Below are positions 6,524 through 15,661 of a stretch of 44,567 nt of DNA, piece after piece. The DNA is from a virus: positions 1-44,567 of IMG/VR virus record IMGVR_UViG_3300020180_000034; one strand, 5' to 3'. A program made the translations under genes and the position numbers. The notes beneath the pieces are model-generated. The model was not told the origin of the DNA, ran no database searches, and saw nothing but the letters and a program-made list of their open reading frames with translations. Position 1 is the first letter of the stretch; each line of letters starts with the position of its first letter.

Positions 6524-8609
6524 AATTTATTTAGAGGCTGAACAAGTTGATAGAGAAATTTTCGCTGAGCAACGATCAAATATTTTGCTTGTCAGTGGTG
6601 ATCATTACTCCCGTCGTGGCTCTAAGTATTATAATCAGATTAGAGATTCAAAGGCTCTCTCAGATACGCAAAAGCTTAGGCTCACCAAAAACCACATTCA
6701 CCGCGCTGCCAGGTACTACAAGGCAGCTCTTACATCCTCGGTATCTACAGCAAAAATCCTGCCAAAAAACGAATCAGAAATGCAGGACCAAAAAGCTGCC
6801 GAGCTAAACGACTCGGTAAAAGAAGACATCAAACAGCGCTACCGCATCAAAGAAAAAGTTCGACAGTACATTGCAGATTTTTCCGACATCGGAGAAGCGT
6901 GCGTAGTTTTAAAGTGGCGTGATGATTTAGGTGACGTCGTCGGGTACGAGCAGGCTGTGGACGAGCAGGGTCAGCCCGCCGTGGACGAGCAGGGTCAGCC
7001 CGTTGCCGATGAAAAGCGCCCGCAGTTTTCTGGTGGGTTTGAGTTTGAGAGAGTCTACGGCATGAACGTTTTACGACATGCCGGTGCCAAAGACATGCGA
7101 GAGTCTGAGTGTATTATCATCAGAAAAATGGTGGACAAAGAGCTACTACTCGAGCGCTACCAAGACGACGCAGAAAAGACGCGTTACGTGAACTCTGCAT
7201 CGGGGGAGGAGTACGTAGTTTTTGACGCCTCAAAGGGTAACTACGATAAGACTAAAGACCAAATTTTGGTTCGTGAGCACTACTATAGAAAAGGCCCCAA
7301 GTACCCGATGGGGTATTTTTATATTTCTACCTCAGCCGGTATTTTAGAAGAGGGTGAGCTTCCTGGTGGGATTTTCCCCGTGGTGTGGCAGGGGTTTGAT
7401 ATATTTCAAAACTCGCCTCGAGGCCGGTCTTGGATTAAACAAGCGAGACCCTACCAAGCCGAGATAAACCGTGCCGCTTCGGCCATTGCCATGCACCAGA
7501 TTACCCTTGGAGACGACAAGGTCCTTTACCAAGCCGGTACTAAGCTTGCAACGGGGGCTTTGATTCCAGGGGTACGTGGGGTTACCTACCAGGGTGCACC
7601 CCCTACCGTGCTACCCGGGCGTGACGGCAGCCAGTACATGAGTTACGTGGACGCTACCATCCAAGAAATGAACCAAATTCTTTTGATACCCGAAGAATTT
7701 GACGAAAAGCAGTCGCAGATGGACCCCTACGCCCTGCTGTTTAAGTCTGTGAGAGAAACCGCGCGTTTTTCTGAGTACAAAGAAAAACTCGAGCAGTTTA
7801 TTATGGATTTTTGGGAGACTACCCTAGAGTTAGCCAAGTTTTACTACCCTGACGATGTACTAATCAAGGCCATCGGTAAAGACGAGGTGGTAAACATCGC
7901 CGAGTTTCGGCAAACCACCCCGCTGCAGACTATTATCAAAATTGAGCCCCAAGACGAGACTGCCGACAACCTTATGGGCAAGTTTATTGCCTACAACAAC
8001 ATTTTGCAGTACGTCGGCCAAAAACTTGAGCGTGACGACATCGGCAAGTTGATTCAAAACATGCCTTATCTAAACAAGGCAGATACTTTCTCGGAATTCA
8101 CGATAGATACCGACGTTGTGAAAAACGACATGCTTGCCCTAGAGCGTGGGGAGTTCCCCGAGCCTTCGCCCTATGTTGATTCGTCGTATGCCATCAGAAA
8201 GATCACCGTCAGGATGAAACAGGCAGGGTTTAAGTACTTAAACCCCGAGATTCAGGCCAATTATGAAGCGTATAAAGAGAAATACACGCAGATTGAAGCC
8301 CAGCAAACCCAGACTGCAATGGACGCTAAAAACGAGTTTATCCCGGTCGGCGGTGCACTTGTCGGCTGCGACATCTACCTGCCTAACGCAGATGACCCGT
8401 CAAAATCTGGAAAACGCGCCCGTGTTCCTTACCAGGCACTAGATTGGCTGGTAAAAAAGCTAGAAGCCCAAGGCATGACGACAGACAAGATGGAAGCGAT
8501 GAACCAGGGAAACCTCGAGGACATGGCAAACATGCTTATGAGGGGTCAAGGTCCACAAACGACGCCTGCAGAGGGTCAAGTCGATCCTATGCAGACGCCG
8601 CTGCAATAG
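6498..8609 (+). CDS. Portal protein (P22-like, first module)
   Basis: A 703-residue protein forming the dodecameric ring at the capsid vertex through which DNA enters. Length and context (after terminase, before scaffold and coat) match P22-type portals of about 725 residues. The N-terminal helical region (FAEQRSNILLVSGDHYSRRG), the central RPYQAEINRAASAIAMHQI segment and the Gln-rich C-terminal barrel region (YTQIEAQQTQTAMDAKNEF) fit the family. An 8-residue duplication near residues 154-169 comes from a 24-bp tandem repeat at 6957-7004. Confidence 0.9.
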   Translation: MKKVDDLNKIYLEAEQVDREIFAEQRSNILLVSGDHYSRRGSKYYNQIRDSKALSDTQKLRLTKNHIHRAARYYKAALTSSVSTAKILPKNESEMQDQKAAELNDSVKEDIKQRYRIKEKVRQYIADFSDIGEACVVLKWRDDLGDVVGYEQAVDEQGQPAVDEQGQPVADEKRPQFSGGFEFERVYGMNVLRHAGAKDMRESECIIIRKMVDKELLLERYQDDAEKTRYVNSASGEEYVVFDASKGNYDKTKDQILVREHYYRKGPKYPMGYFYISTSAGILEEGELPGGIFPVVWQGFDIFQNSPRGRSWIKQARPYQAEINRAASAIAMHQITLGDDKVLYQAGTKLATGALIPGVRGVTYQGAPPTVLPGRDGSQYMSYVDATIQEMNQILLIPEEFDEKQSQMDPYALLFKSVRETARFSEYKEKLEQFIMDFWETTLELAKFYYPDDVLIKAIGKDEVVNIAEFRQTTPLQTIIKIEPQDETADNLMGKFIAYNNILQYVGQKLERDDIGKLIQNMPYLNKADTFSEFTIDTDVVKNDMLALERGEFPEPSPYVDSSYAIRKITVRMKQAGFKYLNPEIQANYEAYKEKYTQIEAQQTQTAMDAKNEFIPVGGALVGCDIYLPNADDPSKSGKRARVPYQALDWLVKKLEAQGMTTDKMEAMNQGNLEDMANMLMRGQGPQTTPAEGQVDPMQTPLQ
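6957..7004 (+). repeat. 24-bp tandem duplication inside the portal gene
   Basis: Two copies at 6957-6980 and 6981-7004 differ only in the last two bases. They encode VDEQGQPA and VDEQGQPV, in frame, in an Asp/Gln-rich loop. The duplication looks recent and lies in a surface-type loop, so it is probably tolerated and not functional. Confidence 0.85.
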
Positions 8610-8626
8610 TCTCACGGAAATGAGAC
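8609..8626 (+). other. Hairpin between portal and scaffold genes
   Basis: GTCTCA (8609-8614) and TGAGAC (8621-8626) form a perfect 6-bp stem with loop CGGAAA, starting on the last base of the portal stop codon. No T-run follows; instead GAAAGG, the scaffold gene's ribosome binding site, comes next. It could stabilise or mark a cleavage point in the mRNA, allowing different scaffold and portal levels. Confidence 0.45.
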
Positions 8627-8641
8627 GAAAGGTTTTAAGTT

Positions 8642-9583
8642 ATGACAGTAGAGAACGAGGTTTTGGGCGGGTCTTCAGAAGCTAGTGTAGAGATAGCCAC
8701 GACAGGCCACGACAGCCCCCCGGCTGCAGGCTCGGGGGTTACCCCTTTGGATGTTTCGCCGGAGGTACCAGAGTACACGCCAAACTACTCTTTTAAGGTG
8801 ATGAACGAACAAAAGGAGTTCGACGAGTGGGCAAAAAAGGCTATCAAAGATGCCGATTCGGAAAAGGCGGTAAGAGAGTTATATGAAAAAGCTCACGGCT
8901 TAGACTTTGTAAAGCAAGACCGGGTTAAGTTAAAAGAAGAATTCCAAAGTGTTCGCAATGATTATGAAGGCCTTAAGGGGCATCTTCTACAGGCCGGTAC
9001 GGCTCGTCAGCGCGGGGATTATAAAACATTTTTTGAGTCCTTTGGTGTTTCCGATGACGAAGTATTAAAGTATGCTTTAAAGGTAGCCGAACTAAGAGAA
9101 GCTCCCGCCGAAACGCGGCAGCAATTTGAAACGCAGAGACAAGAAAGTCTCCGCGCGGTTTCGCTTGAGTCTGAAAACCAAAAGATGTACGAGCAAGTAC
9201 AATCTTTGGGTGTGCAGCAAAGAACCTTCGAACTTGATCAGGCGCTTGCAAGCTCTGACATTTCGCAGGTGGTTCAGATGTACGACGAGCGGGTAGGTCA
9301 ACCCGGTGCATTTAGAGCCAGAGTTGTAGAGAGAGGTCAGTACCACTGGTATGCATCTCAGAAAGACTTGCCCGCATTGCAAGTCGCTAATGAGATAGCA
9401 GCCATGTTTGGTCCGATGGGTAGCCCGCAAGCTGCACCTATCCCTCAAGTCGCAGCACCAAGCCAAGCTGCAGCTAAAAAGCCGGTAATCCCAAGTATAC
9501 AAAGTCGCGGAACATCCCCAGCGCAGAAGGTGCCTAAGTCTATTGAAGACTTAAAGAAACTTCGCGATGAGATGCGAGCATAA
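8642..9583 (+). CDS. Probable head scaffolding protein
   Basis: A 313-residue protein between portal and coat, the place and size (about 300) of P22-type scaffold, which guides prohead assembly and then leaves. It is strongly helical and charged in the middle (residues 55-220, rich in Glu, Lys and Gln). It has an Ala/Pro/Gln-rich linker near 255-285 and a short basic C-terminal helix (SIEDLKKLRDEMRA), as scaffolds use to touch the coat. The start has GAAAGG before ATG at 8642. Confidence 0.8.
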   Translation: MTVENEVLGGSSEASVEIATTGHDSPPAAGSGVTPLDVSPEVPEYTPNYSFKVMNEQKEFDEWAKKAIKDADSEKAVRELYEKAHGLDFVKQDRVKLKEEFQSVRNDYEGLKGHLLQAGTARQRGDYKTFFESFGVSDDEVLKYALKVAELREAPAETRQQFETQRQESLRAVSLESENQKMYEQVQSLGVQQRTFELDQALASSDISQVVQMYDERVGQPGAFRARVVERGQYHWYASQKDLPALQVANEIAAMFGPMGSPQAAPIPQVAAPSQAAAKKPVIPSIQSRGTSPAQKVPKSIEDLKKLRDEMRA

Positions 9584-9611
9584 ATAATTTTCATTAGCAT
9601 GGAGCGCTACG

Positions 9612-10868
9612 ATGACTACTCGTTCTTTTAATGACATGTTGAACCAATACCTGCCGGATCAGATTTTCACGACGGAATTGGTAAAACGTGACTATATCCT
9701 AAAAAGTGTTGAGCAAATTACCGACTGGAAAACTGGAACCTACATTGTACCTTTTGAAGGTGCGGCGGCTTCCTCAATTTCATACGGTACTCTGACTGCA
9801 TCTAGCGATGTGTCGGAAGATTTGTTCATTCGTGGACAGATTACAGCGGCGAAAGAGGTTTGGGGCACAATGCTCTTTAACCACAGAGATTTGATGGAAC
9901 ACGATGGCAAAATGCCAGAGTCTACGTTCCTGAAAATCCTGCCAGATCGTGTTGATAACTTCATCACTAACCTAAAAACTTCCGTCTCCCAAACTCTTGG
10001 TAGCGGACCGCACTTTGCAAAGGTTACCGACGCCACCAACGCGGCTACTGGTATCGTGCTGGTTGATAAAATCGACCGTTTCCAACTTGGCCAAAAGCTA
10101 ACCTTGGACGATGATAACTCGGTAGCGGCTGATTACTATGTCGTAGCCATCGACGTTAACGCTTCAGCAGCGGATGGCTCGGTTACCTTGTCGGCTACTC
10201 GTGGCGGCGCGGCTGCCGACGTCTCGGTTTACTCAGTTGCACAGAACGCCAAGTGTTATCACCCAGGCGTTTTGACCAACGGTGCATTCATCTCGATGCG
10301 TGAAGCACTTCTTTCCGCTGCAAACGGCGGCTCGTCTTCTCTCCACGGTTTCTCGAAACTTGCTTACCCACACTTGCAAGCCATCAACGTATCTGGCTCA
10401 GACGTTACGGCGTCTAACATCCTAGATAAGTTGTTTGACTTTTTTGTGAAGGTTGCCCAAAAGGCACGCGGCGGCAAGGTTACAAAGCTTGTGTGCTCAT
10501 ACAAGCACATGGGATCTATCATGAAGCTACTTGAAGTCCAAAAGGGATCATTCAAGGTTACCAAAGACCCCGTAGCTAATCAGTACGGCTGGTGGGAAAT
10601 TGGTATCGCTTCACTTGGTAACGGTATGATGCTTGAACTTGTTGGCTTGCAAGAGTGGGATGACGATATCATTGTCGCCCTAGATACCAAGTCTATGAAG
10701 TTTGTTAGCAACGGCATGTTTAAAAAGCGTTCTTCACCAGACGGCAAACAATATTTTGAGGTACGGGGAGTAAATGGCTATCAATACCTCGTCGATATTT
10801 GTTGCTTCGGAGAAATGGCTTACCATGCACCGGGTAACAACGGCGTACTGCATAGCATCAGCTACTAG
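9612..10868 (+). CDS. Major capsid (coat) protein
   Basis: A 418-residue protein following scaffold, with GGAG 7 bases before ATG at 9612 and a strong hairpin after it. Length and position match P22-like coat (430 residues). An N-terminal arm (SFNDMLNQYLPDQIFTTELVKRDYILKSV) precedes a body typical of the HK97 fold. A beta-rich stretch at about residues 150-215 (KIDRFQLGQKLTLDDDN onward) may be an inserted surface domain like the P22 I-domain. It should be the most abundant protein of the virion. Confidence 0.88.
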   Translation: MTTRSFNDMLNQYLPDQIFTTELVKRDYILKSVEQITDWKTGTYIVPFEGAAASSISYGTLTASSDVSEDLFIRGQITAAKEVWGTMLFNHRDLMEHDGKMPESTFLKILPDRVDNFITNLKTSVSQTLGSGPHFAKVTDATNAATGIVLVDKIDRFQLGQKLTLDDDNSVAADYYVVAIDVNASAADGSVTLSATRGGAAADVSVYSVAQNAKCYHPGVLTNGAFISMREALLSAANGGSSSLHGFSKLAYPHLQAINVSGSDVTASNILDKLFDFFVKVAQKARGGKVTKLVCSYKHMGSIMKLLEVQKGSFKVTKDPVANQYGWWEIGIASLGNGMMLELVGLQEWDDDIIVALDTKSMKFVSNGMFKKRSSPDGKQYFEVRGVNGYQYLVDICCFGEMAYHAPGNNGVLHSISY

Positions 10869-10882
10869 TTTGGTTTGATCAG

Positions 10883-10912
10883 GTGGGGCACTAGGTTTTC
10901 TTAGTGCCCCAC
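10883..10912 (+). terminator. Strong hairpin after the coat gene
   Basis: GTGGGGCACTA (10883-10893) pairs perfectly with TAGTGCCCCAC (10902-10912), an 11-bp GC-rich stem with loop GGTTTTCT. No T-run follows, so it may be a 3'-end stabiliser, a partial attenuator or a processing site. It lies 15 bases past the coat stop codon and about 65 bases before a true intrinsic terminator. Confidence 0.7.
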
Positions 10913-10976
10913 TCCTAGCTCTTCTCAATCCATGCTGGTGCCAACTGCGCAGGCGGTTTGTGGTAAACTAGTAGGG

Positions 10977-11007
10977 GGAAGTTCTATGGAGGGAACTTCC
11001 TTTTTTT
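10977..11007 (+). terminator. Intrinsic terminator downstream of the coat gene
   Basis: GGAAGTTC (10977-10984) pairs with GAACTTCC (10993-11000) and is followed at once by seven T residues (11001-11007). This is a standard Rho-independent terminator on the plus strand. It would lower expression of the genes beyond it relative to coat, unless there is read-through or a promoter within the next few bases, which I could not identify. Confidence 0.85.
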
Positions 11008-11022
11008 GTAAGAGGTTTGTGG

Positions 11023-11283
11023 ATGTACACGATGGGAAAAATGCCATCTCCTTGGGCTGGTATGACACCAGAGCAGCAGCAACAACAAATTCTTCTCGCA
11101 AAAGCGCAGACCCCAAGTCTTATGCAGCGAGGTATAGACTCGGTAGATAGAGCATTCGACTTTGTAGAGCCCATAAAAGCCCCCCCGGTGCCAGAGGCAC
11201 CCAAAGACACTAGGACTTCAGGGAAAAAAATAGGGGATGGTTTGGGTTCTTTGTGGAGCAAAAAGCCAAAGAAAAAAGAATAG
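11023..11283 (+). CDS. Gln/Pro/Lys-rich 86-residue protein
   Basis: A small protein starting MYTMGKMPSPWAGMTPEQQQQQ, with a Pro-rich middle and a basic end (SLWSKKPKKKE). I do not recognise it. Low-complexity proteins of this kind next to coat genes are often minor virion components. ATG at 11023 is chosen because AAGAGG lies 7 bases before it. It is the first gene after the intrinsic terminator. Confidence 0.65.
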   Translation: MYTMGKMPSPWAGMTPEQQQQQILLAKAQTPSLMQRGIDSVDRAFDFVEPIKAPPVPEAPKDTRTSGKKIGDGLGSLWSKKPKKKE

Positions 11284-11292
11284 GGGTTTTAC

Positions 11293-11517
11293 ATGGCAGA
11301 TACAGGCCACTTAAAAACACAGGCTCACGAGCTAGTAAAGCAGCACATAGAGTACGACGGCGCAGCTAGGGCTGAGTATGTTTACACGGTAGACGCCGAC
11401 GCAAAAGACGGTACGCCCTGCAGCGTCGTTAGGTACGCTTACGACGGTGCCACGAGTCGTGTTCTTTACATGAAAGAATATGTCAGCGTCTGGGATGCGG
11501 CATGGGAACTATTTTAG
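11293..11517 (+). CDS. 74-residue hypothetical protein
   Basis: A small acidic protein (MADTGHLKTQAHELVKQHIEYDG at the start) with a beta-rich core (AEYVYTVDADAKDGTPCSVVRYAYDG) ending in a short helix. No family is recognised. GGGG lies before the ATG, and the next gene begins 12 bases after its stop. Its place between coat and fibre genes suggests a virion or assembly role. Confidence 0.65.
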   Translation: MADTGHLKTQAHELVKQHIEYDGAARAEYVYTVDADAKDGTPCSVVRYAYDGATSRVLYMKEYVSVWDAAWELF

Positions 11518-11529
11518 GGGTTAGCCTGA

Positions 11530-13650
11530 ATGATATTTCAACACGCTAGGTTTCAGATATGGAACTCCAACCAACACCCGTACAAGCATTCGCTTGACGA
11601 TTTTGCTTATTCCAATCCCGGCCTAGGCGCTCAAATTTCTTCTATTCAAGGTGCCTTAGACTGGCTCTTCGCTGTTTTGTATCCACAACAAAAGCCCGCT
11701 GTCGCGACTGTTGGTGCCCTACCCGCTGCAGGCAACACCATAAACGACATGCGGGTGGTAGAAGATGATGGCGATGGAAAATCGGCCAGCTACCGTTGGG
11801 AGCAAAGAGAAGGCGAGGCTACCGCGTCGTGGCACAAAATCTACGACGTAGACTTCGGCACTGATTCTATTCTACAGGCATGGCAGATAAAAACACAAGA
11901 CGTCTACGTATCCCGCTACGGTTACGACGACCGAGACGTAAACGGCAACGTCATAGCGGGGCTTTACGCAGGGCAAAACGTCTACGGCGGAGCTTCAGCC
12001 AACACTAATCTAACTTTGTTTTCTAACTCTGGGGACGGCGTAGGGGTAGCTACGGGCTACATTCAACTTGGGGATAACGTCAGACCCCCGGTGGACTCCA
12101 CAGTAAGCTTAGGTACTACGGCAAACCGTTGGCTAAAAATTTGGACCGACGCGGTTACCATCGACACCGTTACTATCACCTCAGGGAACTATCTTGATAC
12201 TTCGGGGGCAGTTGATTTTGGCGCTGCGGATCTTACAACTACTGGCAGTATCGCTGCTGGCAGTATCACTTTTGGCGCAGGCGTCTTTGGCACTCTAACG
12301 GTTACTGGTGGCTCTATCACCGACACCTCGGGTGCCATAAGCTTTAACGATGAAAACCTAACCACCACGGGTAGTTTTGCGAGTAATGTAATCACCGTTA
12401 CCGATGCGGGTCAGACCCTTACGTTTGACCCGGACTCTGCGGGTAATGCGACTATTACTGCGACAAGAGCTACAATTTCTTTTGGTGCAGCGAACTTACT
12501 TACGTCGGGCGCGGCAACGGCTGGTCAAGTAAACGCGGATAACGTGCGGTTAGACGGCAATACTGTTTCGGTTACAAACACGAACGGTAATTTAACGCTT
12601 GTCGCTAACGGTACAGGGGTTATTGATGCTACGTCGGCGCTTAGCACGATTGGGGTTACGTCTACTGGCACGGTTTCGATCACGGGGCAGCTTAACGCGG
12701 ATGATCTGCGTGCCGATGGCAGTACTATTTCTACCACCTCTGGTAATCTCAATATCATTCTTGATCCGGATGGAACGGGTAAAATTGAGTTTGGTGCGGG
12801 TGCGTACCCGACGACTGACAGTGCAGAGGATTTTGGAAAATCCGGCAACGTCTGGAATAAACTCTGGGTCGATGGCTCGATTGGCTATGGTCCTTCTGAA
12901 GTTACAGTAGACACCCTTATCTCTCTAAGAGACATCAACGTCGGTGTAGCGTCTGGGATGACTATCTTTTACGACGGTGCAAAGTGGGTATCGTCTTTAC
13001 CAGATAGTGAAGTTGACCACGGTACCTTGTCGGGTTTGGGTGACGACGACCACACCCAGTACGCACTTCTTTTAGGTAGAACAGGCGGGCAAAGTTTTAC
13101 TGGCGGTGTCGCTGCCAGTAACAATCTAACGCTTGAGTCCACGTCTAACGTTACCAAGGGAAGAATTCTTTTAAAAGACACTACTTCTCCTTTCGCCAAC
13201 GCATCCTACGCGGCTGGCTGGTCGGGTGTAGACCTTGGCGGCGGGTCAAATTATTACAATAATATTTACTCTAAGGGCGAGCATTTTGGGTTAAGACTTG
13301 AAAACTTTGGTGCTAACCCCGCGTCGTCATCTCAAAATCCGGGGCGAGTCTGGTTTAACACCTCAGACAACCTTTTGTACTATGATACAGGCCTTACCGT
13401 GCAGCCAGTTGGGGGTGTTGTAGCCTACACCAATGATACGGTGTGGAACGGCACGGACATCTCTAAGTCCGTGACGGTGTCAGGTGTAGGTGACGCAAGA
13501 TCCACGCAGTGGGTGCTAAAAGACAACACAAACAATTTTGAACAGATACTAGTAACCATCTATAGTACCAGTGCAACTAACGTAACAATTGAATGTGCTA
13601 TCGCGCTTCCAGCGGGAACATATCGCTTAATAGGGGTGGGCAATGCCTAA
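11530..13650 (+). CDS. Tail fibre or appendage protein with repeats
   Basis: A 706-residue protein. The N-terminal 150 residues (MIFQHARFQIWNSNQHPYKHSLDDFAYS) may anchor it to the virion. Residues 180-440 hold Gly/Thr/Ser-rich beta repeats (TSGAVDFGAADLTTTGSI and relatives), as in trimeric fibre shafts. A typical fibre motif HGTLSGLGDDDHTQY is at about residues 498-512, and the C-terminal region has RVWFNTSDNLLYYD. It should take part in host recognition. Its stop overlaps the next start (ATGCCTAA). Confidence 0.82.
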   Translation: MIFQHARFQIWNSNQHPYKHSLDDFAYSNPGLGAQISSIQGALDWLFAVLYPQQKPAVATVGALPAAGNTINDMRVVEDDGDGKSASYRWEQREGEATASWHKIYDVDFGTDSILQAWQIKTQDVYVSRYGYDDRDVNGNVIAGLYAGQNVYGGASANTNLTLFSNSGDGVGVATGYIQLGDNVRPPVDSTVSLGTTANRWLKIWTDAVTIDTVTITSGNYLDTSGAVDFGAADLTTTGSIAAGSITFGAGVFGTLTVTGGSITDTSGAISFNDENLTTTGSFASNVITVTDAGQTLTFDPDSAGNATITATRATISFGAANLLTSGAATAGQVNADNVRLDGNTVSVTNTNGNLTLVANGTGVIDATSALSTIGVTSTGTVSITGQLNADDLRADGSTISTTSGNLNIILDPDGTGKIEFGAGAYPTTDSAEDFGKSGNVWNKLWVDGSIGYGPSEVTVDTLISLRDINVGVASGMTIFYDGAKWVSSLPDSEVDHGTLSGLGDDDHTQYALLLGRTGGQSFTGGVAASNNLTLESTSNVTKGRILLKDTTSPFANASYAAGWSGVDLGGGSNYYNNIYSKGEHFGLRLENFGANPASSSQNPGRVWFNTSDNLLYYDTGLTVQPVGGVVAYTNDTVWNGTDISKSVTVSGVGDARSTQWVLKDNTNNFEQILVTIYSTSATNVTIECAIALPAGTYRLIGVGNA

Positions 13651-15661
13651 GTTTTACGATCAATTAGAACAGGCCGCGTTTGAATCTTTGGCTTCCGATC
13701 CGGCAGCGCCAACAGGCGGCGCGGCTAGGTTTTATTTCAACACCGTATCCAAAACTCTCAAGATGTACGACGGCACCCAATGGATTGAAGCCGGAAGTGG
13801 TGGCGGTAGTGGTGAAATAAATTATGTCACTAACCCCTCGGCAAAGTCAGCTATCACTGGTTGGACCGCAAGCGCTGCCGGTATCACCGTAGCAAGAACG
13901 GCCACGCTTGCCGAGGTTCCACGTGAAACACTATCACCCTACGGTATAAAAATTACCCCTGTGAGCGGCACGACAGATTACGTGTACTACCGTTTCCAGA
14001 ATGGCGATGCCGACAAGGGTAAGAAGATGAAAATCCAGTGGGCGCAAAAAGCCCTCGCTGGGTACGCTGCCGGTGACCTTGTGCTAGAGATGTGGACAAA
14101 CAGCGCGAGCAACTACGCTGGTAGCTACTCTCAACTTACCGTGCAAACCCCGAGCATTCCGCTCGGTGATTTTGTCATGCTCACCACGTTTAGTTCTACA
14201 ACAGCCGATTACTACGAGCTTCGCGTGCGTAGAGCTGCGGGGACTACTGCTATTGTTTTGGGCGATGTTGTAGTTGGTCCCGGCACGTTAGCTAGTGTAC
14301 CGTCTGTTACCGATTGGGTAGCATCTCCCGGGTGGGCTACTAACGAGACTTCAGCGACTCTTACAGTTAAGCACAAAACTGTTGGCGACATGGTATATGT
14401 TAGAGCCAGGTTTAACTATACAGGCACGACGTCCCTAGGCGGGCTAGCTCTAGCGCTTACGCCCCCCACAACGCTTCGCTTAGATGAGAGTAAAATCAAC
14501 GACCCTTCAGGGGTTCAAATTAATTTCCTGGGCCAGTATATTTTTAATAATGCAACGCATTCACTTCTTGGAAATATCGGTTATTACCCAGCGGATACAA
14601 ATTTTCTAGGGTTTATCGAAGCGGACGTAGTGGCGGGGTACACCGGCGCTGCTGGGTACCTAACCGGAGTTAACCCAATTGCGATGGTATCCGGCGATAA
14701 AATAGAATTCTATTTTTACTATCCGGCGATAGGCTTAGCTTCTCAAATATTTTCTTCTCAAACTAGTGTTGAGTATGCTTTCAACACCGACACCTCGGAC
14801 GTAACTAGCACCACGGGCTTTGGTTACGGTGTAGGCGGCAGTCAATTTGGTAGCTTCACCGGCTATAGAGCAAAAAGGGTGCGCTTTCTCTCCCCAATTA
14901 TGGCGACAGATGTAATTCAGCTACAGGTACAAGTCGGTGGGGCGTCTGCTCCCTGGACGAATATCGGTGAGGAAATCAATATCGCTGGCTTTCAAGACCA
15001 CGGCGGTAGCAGTCAGTACGGCATGGGTGTCAGCCAAGTCAGTGCCACTGACATAGATGTAGTTTTTGGTACGTATGCTAGTTTTGCCAGTACCTACACC
15101 GGTGCCGGAGCAGCGTGGTCGGGTATTGCCAACAACCCTATCTATAACTGGCGCGTGGTAAAATCAAGTAATCCACTTTCTATCGGCCACAACACCCTTA
15201 CGCAAGGTAACTCTGGCTTAGTAGAGCGTGCCGGGCAGCTTCTTGGGACCAACACCAACGACTCGGCAGCGGCGGGACACGTCGGAGAGATTGACGAGCA
15301 GACATGGGCAGCGGCTACCGTTACGGCAGCCCATACAGTCGTAGCCACACACGTTCTGACACCTGGTGCATGGCTTATCCAAGCCTACAACACCGCAAAT
15401 ATTTCAGCGGGTACGTTGTTTCAATCCGAACTGTTAATCGGCACCGCAGCCGGTAACAACACAACGGGAACAGTCCAAGGGCAGACGCGGATGATTCAAT
15501 CGATGATTGTCACCACAGCGTCAAACTTTGGAAGCCTTTCGGTCGCAAGGTATGTATCGATAGGTGTGACGACAACTTTTTACACCAAATACTTTATGGA
15601 CTCTAACGGCGCCGGAGCGTTTAGCAACGAAGGCATCTCACGCGCGATAAGGATTCGCTAA
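13643..15661 (+). CDS. Second fibre-like structural protein
   Basis: A 672-residue protein. The start region, with FYFNTVSKTLKMYDGTQWIEAG near residues 33-54, is a motif common in phage fibres and similar to the C-terminal part of the preceding protein. The rest is beta-rich with Gly/Ser/Thr stretches and a carbohydrate-binding-like segment near residues 70-210. It probably forms a fibre or appendage together with its neighbour. Start and stop overlap both neighbours (ATGCCTAA, then TAATG). Confidence 0.78.
   Translation: MPKFYDQLEQAAFESLASDPAAPTGGAARFYFNTVSKTLKMYDGTQWIEAGSGGGSGEINYVTNPSAKSAITGWTASAAGITVARTATLAEVPRETLSPYGIKITPVSGTTDYVYYRFQNGDADKGKKMKIQWAQKALAGYAAGDLVLEMWTNSASNYAGSYSQLTVQTPSIPLGDFVMLTTFSSTTADYYELRVRRAAGTTAIVLGDVVVGPGTLASVPSVTDWVASPGWATNETSATLTVKHKTVGDMVYVRARFNYTGTTSLGGLALALTPPTTLRLDESKINDPSGVQINFLGQYIFNNATHSLLGNIGYYPADTNFLGFIEADVVAGYTGAAGYLTGVNPIAMVSGDKIEFYFYYPAIGLASQIFSSQTSVEYAFNTDTSDVTSTTGFGYGVGGSQFGSFTGYRAKRVRFLSPIMATDVIQLQVQVGGASAPWTNIGEEINIAGFQDHGGSSQYGMGVSQVSATDIDVVFGTYASFASTYTGAGAAWSGIANNPIYNWRVVKSSNPLSIGHNTLTQGNSGLVERAGQLLGTNTNDSAAAGHVGEIDEQTWAAATVTAAHTVVATHVLTPGAWLIQAYNTANISAGTLFQSELLIGTAAGNNTTGTVQGQTRMIQSMIVTTASNFGSLSVARYVSIGVTTTFYTKYFMDSNGAGAFSNEGISRAIRIR

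Noticed and set aside
13643-15661. Diversity-generating retroelement target in the fibre genes
   Set aside because: No reverse transcriptase, template repeat or variable repeat was seen in the window.
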